Shown piece by piece: positions 8,001 through 15,409 of a DNA stretch of 43,272 nt (position 1 is its first letter; every line of letters begins with the position of its first letter). The notes beneath the pieces are model-generated. The model made no database searches. It was given only the letters and a program-made list of their open reading frames with translations, and was not told where the DNA came from. The stretch is from positions 1 through 43,272 of the forward strand of contig CAKUIM010000019.1 of NCBI GenBank assembly GCA_934660965.1, in the 5' to 3' direction. The stretch is from an uncultured Oscillospiraceae bacterium (GTDB lineage Bacteria; Bacillota; Clostridia; Oscillospirales; Oscillospiraceae). The position numbers and the translations under genes were made by a program.

Positions 8001-8138
8001 AACATCGGCCTCCGGGCCGAAGGGGCCTCCAAGACGGACGCCATCGGCGTGATCTGGACGCTCTACTTCAACGACAAGGGGCAGCTGCTCATCGAGGACC
8101 CGTCCTACGGCATCATCTACGTGTGCGAGAAGCAGTAA
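5052..8138 (+). CDS. type B carboxylesterase lipoprotein with four C-terminal repeat domains
   Basis: A 1028-residue surface esterase. The N-terminus is a lipoprotein signal ending LSLAAC (lipid-anchored Cys20), followed by a Q/S/P-rich tether. The carboxylesterase domain spans about 60-510: oxyanion HGG 169-171, nucleophile Ser249 in GESAGA, probable acid Glu365, base His410 in FGAFHAADL. Four beta-rich repeats of about 95-114 residues follow: R1 521-614 (divergent), R2 627-740, R3 753-866 and R4 915-1028, each with a GTW-ITGW core and a conserved YGIIYVC-type end. R2 and R3 differ at two residues. A 45-residue SAEPSPEP linker separates R3 and R4. The repeats may bind cell wall, polymer or substrate; I know no family for them. 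It has its own sigma-54 promoter and a strong terminator. Confidence 0.9.
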   Translation: MKKLLSGLLAASLLLSLAACSKQPSAQQSQQPQQKEDTWSPRKEKTTVEEVAHVPTDDEKVTIQTACGDITGVQYSGYREFRGVRYATAARWEDAVPVTSWSGTYDATVWGDRACQYKGFYGIEDSVINQFYADEAIAPVAANYSEDCLNLNIWTPDDAKDCPVLVYIHGGAYVTGSNTDTSTDGAAYANHGIVTVAINYRLGPFATPVGDGYTGYMSISDQVAALHWVRDNIKDYGGDPSKITVMGESAGAISVQNLLISPLVEEGLISGAIMMSGGGDISSIGYPAATETVKAGWDAVKLNLGVDSLKDLTDLDAKELYGAWLKAGGVATPNVNGVGLTCDIKTALKENTVKDVPCIIGMLSEDMWPLTLYDAAKGYGEQRAKAGGKSVYLYYFDRQQPGENKFGAFHAADLYYAFGTLYRNQRPFDETDFRISHNMIDYIANFVKTGDPNGEGLAAWVAAAADKQEFLHFGDDECAMMQPDSAKLLDTQTTGSPFPYTNYIKSPDTVQGERTPIDPADLAATWVVTGWIVQADQSFAAIAGEETFVFTADHFTYNAGTTVKASRDYTFIDEYNIRMEQDGQELVWTLYLNEKGQLLIDDPRYAITYVCVLPGSEGGETGGEQTLPKPFYKNVTAVKANDLLGTWDITGWTVKADGSFSKVTDQTFKFEEKTLRYYTGSKQASASAYYFEDTYNIGLRAEGASKSDDIAVVWTLYFNDKGQLLIEDPTYGIIYVCEKQGGAEPSKEPEVSLPKPFYKNVTAAKANDLLGTWDITGWTVKADGSFSKVTDQTFKFEEKTLRYYTGSKQASASAYYFEDTYNIGLRAEGASKSDDIAVIWTLYFNDKGQLLIEDPTYGIIYVCEKQGSTKPSAKPSAQPSAEPSAEPSPEPSPEPSAEPSAEPTPEPTKEPESNLPKPFYKDVTAAKPSEILGTWNITGWTVKADGSFSPVSGQTFKFEEKTLRYFIGAGQASASGYFFEDDYNIGLRAEGASKTDAIGVIWTLYFNDKGQLLIEDPSYGIIYVCEKQ
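6930..7271 (+). repeat. repeat unit R2 inside the esterase gene
   Basis: A 342-base unit encoding residues 627-740, nearly identical to the unit at 7308-7649, in phase and separated by a 36-base spacer. The encoded 114-residue units differ at two positions (TAVK/TAAK and AVVW/AVIW). Confidence 0.9.
7308..7649 (+). repeat. repeat unit R3 inside the esterase gene
   Basis: Second copy of the 342-base unit. The more diverged fourth copy, also 342 bases, is at 7794-8135. The high R2/R3 identity indicates recent duplication or gene conversion. Confidence 0.9.
7650..7793 (+). repeat. low-complexity linker coding repeat (S/T-A/P-E-P)
   Basis: Short tandem units such as GAGCCCTCCGCC encode a Pro/Glu/Ser-rich linker between R3 and R4, typical of flexible cell-surface spacers. 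Likely length-variable between strains. Confidence 0.8.
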
Positions 8139-8181
8139 CACCCGGCCGCAGGCAAGTCCAAGCGTTCTCTCAATAAACCGC

Positions 8182-8220
8182 AAAAATCCCCCCCGGCACA
8201 GGTGCCGGGGGGGATTTTTT
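8182..8220 (+). terminator. strong bidirectional terminator
   Basis: A long GC-rich stem (AAAATCCCCCCCGGCAC / GTGCCGGGGGGGATTTT) has T-runs on both strands. It ends the esterase gene at 8138 and could also stop minus-strand transcription of the liv operon arriving from 8331. Confidence 0.93.
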
Positions 8221-8330
8221 GATGGGACACGCAGGTTTGATCAAATCAGTGCTTTTGTCTGTGCTTGCCGAAAGGTTCTCAGCCTCTTTTACCGGCTCTG
8301 CCAGCCCTCTCCCGCGCCCGGGGCGGCCTT

Positions 8331-9476
8331 CTACCGCTCCTTCAGGCCCAGATCCTCCAGGATGAGCAGGGACGCGTCGGCATCGCGGCTGACGATGCCG
8401 AAATACTTGGCGTCACCGTACTGGGTGCCGCCGGGCCAGGTGTGGCCGCCGCCCTCCACCACATACTGGAAGATCCAGGGGGTACCCTCGGTGTCAGAAT
8501 AGACGCTGCGGGTAATGGTGGTGCCGTCGTCAGGGTCGGTGTCAGGCAGGGCCGTCTCCTCAGGCTGGGCGTCCTCCATGCCGTACTGCTCTAAAAACCA
8601 CTTCACGCTGTCCTTGAGGGAATAGGCGTACTGGAAGCCGTTGTAGTTCATCCCCGCAATGGGGACGATGGGGTCGGCGGTGCCCTCCACAAACACGATT
8701 TTCACCTTCTCGGACATCACCGTATCCAGGAAGTCGGCCGAGAGCAGCCCGGCCACCGCACCCACGCCGGCAATGCGGCCGGGAGCCTCCAGGGCAAGGC
8801 GCAGGGACATAAACGCCCCGTGGGACAGGCCGCTGGAATAGACCCGGCCGGTATCGCCGTAGCCCTGGTCCACGAAGATGTCCACCAGGTCCAGGAGATA
8901 GGTCACATCGTCTACGCCGTAGCCATTGCACGGGTCCGTGCTGGGCACGGCGTTCCAGCGCAGGTACTTGGCGTCGCTCTGGCCCGTCTCGTAGAGGAGC
9001 TTTCCGGCGCTGGAGAGCTTGCCGTTGGAGTGAATGGCCACCGCCTCGGGGGCAATGAGGATAAAGCCGTATTCCTCGGCGAACTCGTGATAGCGGCTCT
9101 CCAGCAACTGGGAATAGGCGTTGGAGCCGCTGCCGTGGAGGGAGAGCATGATGGGCAGCCGCTCCCCCTCCTGCCAGGCGGAGGGGATGTAGTAGTAGAA
9201 CTTGCGCTCCACCTCCTGGCCGCTGTAGGTGTAGGTGCGCTCCGCCCGCTCAAGGCTGCCGGTTTTCAGCTCAAGAGCGGGCTCCGGTGTGGGCGCGGGA
9301 GACACGGTGGGCTCCGGGGCGGCGGGCGTGGGGGGCTCGCTCTCCGGCGCCTTGCTGCTCTCCTCTGCCGGGGCGGAGGGGCTGGGCGTGGGCTTGGCCG
9401 CGCCGCTGCACGCGCACAGCACCGCCGCCAGGGCGGCCCCGGCGAGGGCCGCGCCGATGAGAATTCTTCGCTTCAT
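8331..9476 (-). CDS. LpqC / PHB-depolymerase-like esterase lipoprotein
   Basis: Secreted serine esterase of the LpqC/PHB depolymerase family, which includes feruloyl esterases. The start is the ATG at 9476 (GAGAGGAAAACGG upstream), since this begins a lipoprotein signal MKRRILIGAALAGAALAAVLCAC; the lipid-modified Cys is 21 or 23. A Pro/Ser/Glu-rich tether covers about 28-65. The catalytic domain is about 85-380: HGSGSNAY oxyanion region at 114-121, nucleophile Ser218 in GLSHG, Asp268 in GTADPIVP and His345 in GGGHTWPGG. It is the last gene of the liv operon, 121 bases after the binding-protein gene, so release of an acid outside the cell and its import are apparently co-expressed. The substrate is not deducible. 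Confidence 0.88.
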   Translation of the reverse strand: MKRRILIGAALAGAALAAVLCACSGAAKPTPSPSAPAEESSKAPESEPPTPAAPEPTVSPAPTPEPALELKTGSLERAERTYTYSGQEVERKFYYYIPSAWQEGERLPIMLSLHGSGSNAYSQLLESRYHEFAEEYGFILIAPEAVAIHSNGKLSSAGKLLYETGQSDAKYLRWNAVPSTDPCNGYGVDDVTYLLDLVDIFVDQGYGDTGRVYSSGLSHGAFMSLRLALEAPGRIAGVGAVAGLLSADFLDTVMSEKVKIVFVEGTADPIVPIAGMNYNGFQYAYSLKDSVKWFLEQYGMEDAQPEETALPDTDPDDGTTITRSVYSDTEGTPWIFQYVVEGGGHTWPGGTQYGDAKYFGIVSRDADASLLILEDLGLKER

Positions 9477-9543
9477 AATCCGTTTTCCTCTCTGTAAGGA
9501 ACAAATTCCGTCCGGCGCGCGGCCGGTCTCGAAAGGAAAAGGC

Positions 9544-9569
9544 AGCGCTGCGGAATGCTCCGCAGCGCT
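9544..9569 (-). other. intercistronic hairpin between liv binding protein and esterase
   Basis: A perfect 11-bp stem (AGCGCTGCGGA / TCCGCAGCGCT) with a 4-base loop. On the minus strand it is followed by GCCTTTTCC, so it may be a partial terminator that lowers expression of the distal esterase, or an mRNA 3' stabiliser. Confidence 0.7.
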
Positions 9570-9597
9570 CCTTTTCATTGCCGTGAAAGGGAAATTC

Positions 9598-10959
9598 TTA
9601 CTTGGCGCGGATTTCCTCGATGGTCTCAAAGCCGCGCAGGGGGATCATTTTCTCCTCGCCGGTCTCGGGATTGCCGACGTACTCAACAAAGGCCATGGAG
9701 TCGATGCCCATGCGCTTGCCGTCCTTGTAGTTGAAGGAGACGGAACCGAAGCTGAAGTCGTCCAGCTCCATGATCTTGGAGAAGTCGTCCCAGTTCAGAC
9801 CGTACTCACCCTCGTGCTCGTTGTAACGGCGCAGAGCCTGCACCAGCACCATGCCGTAGGCATAGCCGGCCACGCAGTAGTTGTTGTCGCGGTAGCTCAC
9901 GCGGGTGGCCTCATCCACGTCGGTGAGGTAGCTCAGGGCGTCGATCATGTCGTCGAGCATGTCCTGGCCGGCCTTGCCGCTGTAATCGCCCCAGATGGTG
10001 GCGTAGCAGGGACGGGTGGGCTTATAGGTGTCGGGCACGAAGGACTGGAGGGTAGAAGCGCCGTAGGAGAACACCACGGGCACCTCAAACTGGGCATCAT
10101 CCATGGCGGAGATCCAGGTGGTGGCATCCAGGCCCATGAAGATGATGACGCTGACGCCGGAGTTCTTGAACTTCTGGATGGCGGAGGCGTAAGTCTCAAC
10201 GGTGACGGCCTCGGCCATCAGGCGATCGGCGGCGCCCTCCTGCTCGGCATACTCCTTGAGGTGGGCAAGGTTGTCCATGCTGGCGGAGTCGGTGCCGTGG
10301 ACAACGCCGATGATGGCATCGTCAGGCAGCTTCTCGTCCTTGTTCGGCCCAAAGATGTGCTCGTGGAGCACACGGGTGATGAGGTTGCGGGCGTCGGTCA
10401 TGTTGGCGGGCTGCACCTGGTAGATATTGCCGCCGCCGTTGGCGCTGTAGCACACGTCCAGGCCGGAGGAGATGTTGATGACGGGGATGTTCTTCTCCTT
10501 GAGGTAGTCAAGGCAGGGCTCCACGATGTTGCCGAACAGGGAGCAGAAGGCAAAGACCTTGTCCTGCTCCACCAGGCGCTCGATGTAGGCCTTGCCGGTG
10601 GCAGCGTCGAACTGGTCGTCGAAGGAGATGACCTCGACCTTGCGGCCCAGCACGCCGCCCTCAACGGCGTTGAAGCGCTCAATGCAGGCGCGCATGCCGT
10701 CGTAAGCGGGCTGGCCGATGTAGGCGAAGGCGCCGCCCAGCAGGCCGGCAGTGGCGATCTTCACAGTGTCGTCGGTGACGCCCTGGGACACGACGTCAGG
10801 GCTGCCCGGGGTGGTCTTGCCGGGATCGGCGGAGTCGCTGGGAGCAGCGGAGGGAGGGACAGAAGTGCTGGGGTTGGCAGTCTGGCGCTTGCAGCCAGCA
10901 GCGATGCTGAGCATGAGAACCAGAGCCATGATCGTGCAGAGAATCTTCCTTGCTTTCAT
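9598..10959 (-). CDS. livK: branched-chain-type ABC transporter substrate-binding lipoprotein (LivK-like)
   Basis: Extracellular receptor of the adjacent Liv-type importer. The 453-residue protein has a lipoprotein signal ending LSIAAGC (Cys23) and a Ser/Pro-rich tether, then a Peripla_BP_6-type fold from about residue 65 (VTDDTVKIATAGLLGGAFAYIGQPAYDGMRACIERFNA) to the end. The ATG has an AAGGAG site. It follows livF by 92 bases across a hairpin. Liv-type receptors bind branched amino acids, but many clostridial and proteobacterial relatives bind aromatic or short organic acids and amides. With esterases in the regulon, a carboxylic acid is a plausible ligand here, by inference only. Confidence 0.9.
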   Translation of the reverse strand: MKARKILCTIMALVLMLSIAAGCKRQTANPSTSVPPSAAPSDSADPGKTTPGSPDVVSQGVTDDTVKIATAGLLGGAFAYIGQPAYDGMRACIERFNAVEGGVLGRKVEVISFDDQFDAATGKAYIERLVEQDKVFAFCSLFGNIVEPCLDYLKEKNIPVINISSGLDVCYSANGGGNIYQVQPANMTDARNLITRVLHEHIFGPNKDEKLPDDAIIGVVHGTDSASMDNLAHLKEYAEQEGAADRLMAEAVTVETYASAIQKFKNSGVSVIIFMGLDATTWISAMDDAQFEVPVVFSYGASTLQSFVPDTYKPTRPCYATIWGDYSGKAGQDMLDDMIDALSYLTDVDEATRVSYRDNNYCVAGYAYGMVLVQALRRYNEHEGEYGLNWDDFSKIMELDDFSFGSVSFNYKDGKRMGIDSMAFVEYVGNPETGEEKMIPLRGFETIEEIRAK

Positions 10960-11013
10960 GTTACCAATCTCCTTATTCTAAATTCGGTCTCCCAAAATAG
11001 GGACAGTCTTGGT

Positions 11014-11030
11014 GCCGCGCTCTGCGCGGC
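11014..11030 (-). other. intercistronic hairpin between livF and livK
   Basis: Stem GCCGCGC / GCGCGGC with a TCT loop and no T-tract. It is probably an mRNA stability element that favours abundant binding protein. Confidence 0.55.
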
Positions 11031-11051
11031 GCATAGGGGATGCGCCCGGGC

Positions 11052-11783
<732 letters not shown>

Positions 11784-11788
11784 CTGCC

Positions 11789-13207
11789 TTAATCAGTGCC
11801 CAGGTAGGCCGTCTGGACCTGGGCGTCGCTCTGGATCTCCTCGGGGGTGCCGATGGCAAGCATCTTGCCGAAGGACACCGCGCACACCGTGTCGCACACG
11901 TTCATCACCAGGTTCATATCGTGCTCCACCAGGAAGATGGTGCAGTGGAAGTCGTCCCGGATGAGGCGGATGGTCTCGGAGAGCTCCTCGGTCTCGGCAT
12001 CGTTGAGGCCGGCGGCGGGCTCGTCGAGGATGATGAGGCGGGGGTTGCTCATCAGGGTGCGGGCCAGCTCGATCTTCTTCAAAACGCCGTAGGGCAGGCC
12101 CAGGGGGGACATATCCTTGTACTGGGCGATGCCAAGCCGCTCCAGCATCCGGATCGCCCGCTGGCGGAAGGTCTCCTCCTCCTGCTTGAAGGTGGAGGTG
12201 TGGAGGAACTGGTCCGCCAGGGTGGAGCGGTAGAGGGCGTGGGTGCCCACCAGCAGGTTATCCAGCACGGACAGGTAGTACACCATCTCCAGGTTCTGGA
12301 AGGTGCGGGCAATGCCCACCTTGATGATGTTAGCGGTCTGGTAGTCCACCAGGTTTACGATGTTTCCGAACTGGTCGCGGTAGTAGATGTCGCCGGCGGT
12401 GGGCTTATAGAACTGGGTGATGCAGTTAAAGACCGTGCTCTTGCCCGCGCCGTTGGGGCCGATGAGGCCAAAGATCTCGCCCTCCTTGATGGAGAAGCTC
12501 AGATCGTCCACGGCCTTGATGCCGGAGAAGTACATTTTCAGCCCCTCGATCTTGAGGATGTTGTCCCGGCCGAAGGCGTCCTCGTCAATGGCGGCCATGG
12601 CGTGCAGCTTGGCGTTTGCCTCGTCAAACTTGGCCTGCTCCTTCTTGTCCCGCACGGCAATCTTGGCGTTGAGGGCGTCGAGCTTCTTTTTCTTCTCACC
12701 CTCCAGCTTTCCGCGCAGGGCGGCCATCTTGGCCTCCTCCTCCTGCTCCGCCTGCTCATAGGCGGCCACGGCCTGGGGGTCGGGGGTGGTGGAGCCGCCC
12801 TCGGGGTACTGGGCGCGCAGCTCCCGCTTCTTCGCCTCCAGGGCGTCGTCCAGCTTCTTGAGCTCGGCCGCCACATAGGCGTCCGCCGCCTCCTTGCCGG
12901 ATTTCTCCTCCATGTGGATGCCCTTCTGCTTTGCCGCCCGGCGGGGCAGATCCTGCTTCTCGCAGAAGTCCGCCAGGGCGCGCTCGTAGAGCACCTCGTT
13001 GCGCTCTGCCTCGGGCAGGGCGGCAATCTCCAGGGGCAGCAGGCGCTTTTTGGAGACGAGCTCCTGCTGGTGGTACTTCTTGAGGTTCTTCTGGTCCATC
13101 AGCTCCGCGGCAACGCCGGGGTACTCCTGGTCGAAAACCAGCATGCTGTGGGCCGCGTCGCGCTTTTTGATGAGGCTGTGCATCTCGGTGTTATTTTTCC
13201 GGGCCAT
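11789..13207 (-). CDS. livG: LivG-type ABC ATPase with a long charged N-terminal extension
   Basis: Second ATPase of the importer, 472 residues against about 255-270 for normal LivG. The ABC domain begins near residue 217 (ILKIEGLKMYFSGIKAVDDLS) and has Walker A GPNGAGKST (about 247-255), a degenerate signature PYGVLKKIELARTL, Walker B LIILDEPAAGLND and H-loop VEHDMNL. Residues 1-215 are Lys/Glu/Ala-rich and predicted helical, with heptad-like stretches such as EQEEEAKMAALRGKLEGEKKKK, and show no domain I recognise. The ATG at 13207 has GGAGG 10 bases upstream and lies inside the end of livM (17-base overlap). The frame is uninterrupted through the join, so the extension looks like real coding sequence and not a missed start. 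Confidence 0.9.
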   Translation of the reverse strand: MARKNNTEMHSLIKKRDAAHSMLVFDQEYPGVAAELMDQKNLKKYHQQELVSKKRLLPLEIAALPEAERNEVLYERALADFCEKQDLPRRAAKQKGIHMEEKSGKEAADAYVAAELKKLDDALEAKKRELRAQYPEGGSTTPDPQAVAAYEQAEQEEEAKMAALRGKLEGEKKKKLDALNAKIAVRDKKEQAKFDEANAKLHAMAAIDEDAFGRDNILKIEGLKMYFSGIKAVDDLSFSIKEGEIFGLIGPNGAGKSTVFNCITQFYKPTAGDIYYRDQFGNIVNLVDYQTANIIKVGIARTFQNLEMVYYLSVLDNLLVGTHALYRSTLADQFLHTSTFKQEEETFRQRAIRMLERLGIAQYKDMSPLGLPYGVLKKIELARTLMSNPRLIILDEPAAGLNDAETEELSETIRLIRDDFHCTIFLVEHDMNLVMNVCDTVCAVSFGKMLAIGTPEEIQSDAQVQTAYLGTD

Positions 13208-14276
13208 ACTTATACAACCTCCTCTTCGCAAACAGCGTGCTCACACCGTTTTTGATGGCGCCCAGCAGACGGATCAGGCCGCCGGGGTACTTGGCAATGA
13301 TGATGATAATGATGATGCCGTTGAAGAACAGCGACGCCTGGGGGTGCTGCTGGAAGAACGTAAGGTTCTTGAGGAAGGCATAGTCGATGGTGAAGATCAC
13401 GAAGGAGCCGATGAGCACGCCCGCCGGCTTCGCCGTGCCGCCCAGAATGACCGCGATGAGGATATTCATGGCAAGGCCGCTGGTCCAGGTGGCGTAGATG
13501 GAGGACTGCATATAGCTGATGTAGAGAACGCCCGCCAGCATGGAGTAGACCGTGGCGATCACGAAGGCCAGCACCCGGTATTTCAGCAGCTTAATGCCCA
13601 TGGCCTGGGAGAGGGACTCGCTGCTTGCCATGGCCAGCATGGCCCGGCCCATGGGGCTGTTGATGATGTTCAGGGTAAGCACGATCATCAGGAACATGAT
13701 GACCAGGATGAGGAAATAGACCGTATCCCGGTTGAGCTTGATGCACATGAAGAGCTCGGGGAAGGGCACCTTGGAAACGCCCGTTGCGCCGCCGGTGAAG
13801 CTGTTGGGCAGGGCGTAGAGGGTGGACATGACGGTGGCCAGGGCCAGGGTGATGATCAGAAGATGGATGCCCTTCGCCCGCAGGGAGATGAAGCCCACCA
13901 CCACGCCGAAGATCACACCCGCCAGGGCCACCACGGCCAGCACCACCACAAAGGGCACCACATAGGACTTCATGATGTAGGCCGCAAGATAGGAGCCGAA
14001 GCCGATGAAGGCACCGGTTGCGAAGGACATCAGTCCCGCCATCATCAGCAGCAGGCCCGTGCCCAGGCCGGCCACCACGTAAATCATGGTCTGCATGATG
14101 GCCTGGATGATGTTCAGGGGGACAAGCCCGTCACAGAAGATGAAGAGCAGCTGCATCACCGCCAGGATGAGGCACAAGATCACATAGCCGAAGAGGGGGT
14201 TCTTGACCACCTTTTTCACAGGCTGCGGCGCATACGCCTTCTCGATCTCTTTGTAATCATTTTTCAATGTTCTCAT
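13191..14276 (-). CDS. livM: ABC transporter permease LivM
   Basis: Integral membrane permease of the Liv-type importer, 361 residues with roughly 9-10 hydrophobic segments and a charged N-terminal tail of about 25 residues. The loop SLRAKGIHLLIITLALATV and the later MASSESLSQAMGIKLLKYRVLAFVI correspond to the LivM hallmark and the EAA-like ATPase-contact loop. It starts 4 bases after the livH stop codon with a GAAGAAGG site and overlaps livG by 17 bases, so translation is coupled. Confidence 0.94.
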   Translation of the reverse strand: MRTLKNDYKEIEKAYAPQPVKKVVKNPLFGYVILCLILAVMQLLFIFCDGLVPLNIIQAIMQTMIYVVAGLGTGLLLMMAGLMSFATGAFIGFGSYLAAYIMKSYVVPFVVVLAVVALAGVIFGVVVGFISLRAKGIHLLIITLALATVMSTLYALPNSFTGGATGVSKVPFPELFMCIKLNRDTVYFLILVIMFLMIVLTLNIINSPMGRAMLAMASSESLSQAMGIKLLKYRVLAFVIATVYSMLAGVLYISYMQSSIYATWTSGLAMNILIAVILGGTAKPAGVLIGSFVIFTIDYAFLKNLTFFQQHPQASLFFNGIIIIIIIAKYPGGLIRLLGAIKNGVSTLFAKRRLYKYGPEK

Positions 14277-14280
14277 GGCG

Positions 14281-15171
14281 TCACACCTTCTTCTGCGTTA
14301 CTTTCCCGAACAGGCCGGCGGGCTTGATCAGAATGATGAGCATGGCTACCATATACGTCAGCGCGCTGGACCAGATACCGCTGATGAGGGCCAGCAGGGA
14401 CAGCAGGATCGGGATGATCACCGCGCCCAGCGCCGGGCCGTAGAAGGAGGTGAAGCCGCCAAGGACGAAGGCCAGCAGGGAGTTGGCCTGAACCGTGCCG
14501 AGCATGGTGATGCTGATGACCTGGGTCTGGGAGGCCAGCAGGATGGCGGCCAGGGCGCCCAGGGCGCTGGAGATGGCCCAGCTCAGGGCGGTCATCAGGT
14601 TGGTGTTCACGCCCATCATGGCCGCCACATACATGTTGGAGGCCGTGCCGCGCACGCCAAGGCCCCACTTGGTCAGGTTCAGCGCCAGGAAGATGATGCC
14701 GATGACCACGGCGGACAGCCCGGCGACGAACAGGGCGTTCTTGGTGATGTTGAACTGCATGCCGAACACGGTGAAGTCCACCTGGCCCTTGAAGAAGCGC
14801 GGAAAGTTATAGGGAATGGTGCCGAACACCAGCGGGATGCCCGCGGTGATGAGCACGATCAGGCCGATGGTCACCATGATGCGGCCGTTGCCGCCGGCAA
14901 TGTGCCGGATGAGCACCGAGTCCATCACCGCGCCGATGATGAAGCACGCCAGCACGCCGGCCACCAGGGCCAGCCACACGTTGCACCCGGCGTCGCGCAC
15001 CAGCCAGCCGGCTACGTAGGCGCCTACGGTGGAGGTGATGGCCTGGGCAAAGTTTGCAACGTTGGCGGTTTTGTAGGTCAGCGCGATCCCGGTGGTGATC
15101 AGCGCCAGTACACCGATCAAGTACAGGTTGTTCAGGATCAGCTGTATGACATCCCGTACAACATTTGTCAA
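14281..15171 (-). CDS. livH: ABC transporter permease LivH
   Basis: First gene of the importer operon; the 296-residue permease pairs with LivM. About 8 hydrophobic segments are visible, with the family region TYKTANVANFAQAITSTVGAYVA near 33-55 and the ATPase-contact region GTASNMYVAAMMGVNTNLM. The start is a TTG at 15171 preceded by GAGGGGG. The sigma-54 promoter at 15275-15291 lies about 105 bases upstream, leaving a leader of about 93 nt. Confidence 0.94.
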   Translation of the reverse strand: MTNVVRDVIQLILNNLYLIGVLALITTGIALTYKTANVANFAQAITSTVGAYVAGWLVRDAGCNVWLALVAGVLACFIIGAVMDSVLIRHIAGGNGRIMVTIGLIVLITAGIPLVFGTIPYNFPRFFKGQVDFTVFGMQFNITKNALFVAGLSAVVIGIIFLALNLTKWGLGVRGTASNMYVAAMMGVNTNLMTALSWAISSALGALAAILLASQTQVISITMLGTVQANSLLAFVLGGFTSFYGPALGAVIIPILLSLLALISGIWSSALTYMVAMLIILIKPAGLFGKVTQKKV

Positions 15172-15274
15172 GTGTATCCCCCTCTTTCAGTTGGTTATCT
15201 GCGGTCCGCCCCGGCCGACGCTCCCCGCATTTTTTCGGTATCGGATTCCGGCCGGTGCGTTCGGAAAAATAAAG

Positions 15275-15291
15275 TGCAAGTTTCGTGCCAA
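15275..15291 (-). promoter_or_regulatory. sigma-54 promoter of the livHMGFK-esterase operon
   Basis: Minus strand TTGGCACGAAACTTGCA is an exact TGGCACG-N4-TTGC match with correct spacing. Transcription should start near 15264. Confidence 0.9.
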
Positions 15292-15349
15292 CTATTTCTT
15301 TTCTCACCCTGCCGGGGCACGCCGGCACCGTGAGTCACCCTCCATCGCG

Positions 15350-15409
15350 CGTTCGCGTTCTCGCAATTTTCGCGTTTCTGCAATTCTCTCTTTTGCGAAT
15401 CTGCAATTA
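15350..15409 (-). promoter_or_regulatory. tandem AATTGC...CGCGAA repeats upstream of the liv promoter
   Basis: Read on the minus strand, AATTGCAGATTCGC, AATTGCAGAAACGCGAA and AATTGCGAGAACGCGAA follow one another, with AATTGC cores at 15403-15408, 15380-15385 and 15363-15368. They lie 75-120 bases upstream of the -24 element, the position of an enhancer. They differ from the AAGTC boxes of the other sigma-54 promoters. Confidence 0.5.

Noticed and set aside
5067..8183. Long minus-strand ORF of over 1000 codons opposite the giant esterase
   Set aside because: Its translation is low-complexity Gly/Val/Ala/Leu, as expected for the complement of a GC-rich, strongly coding gene; it has no ribosome site or recognisable domain.
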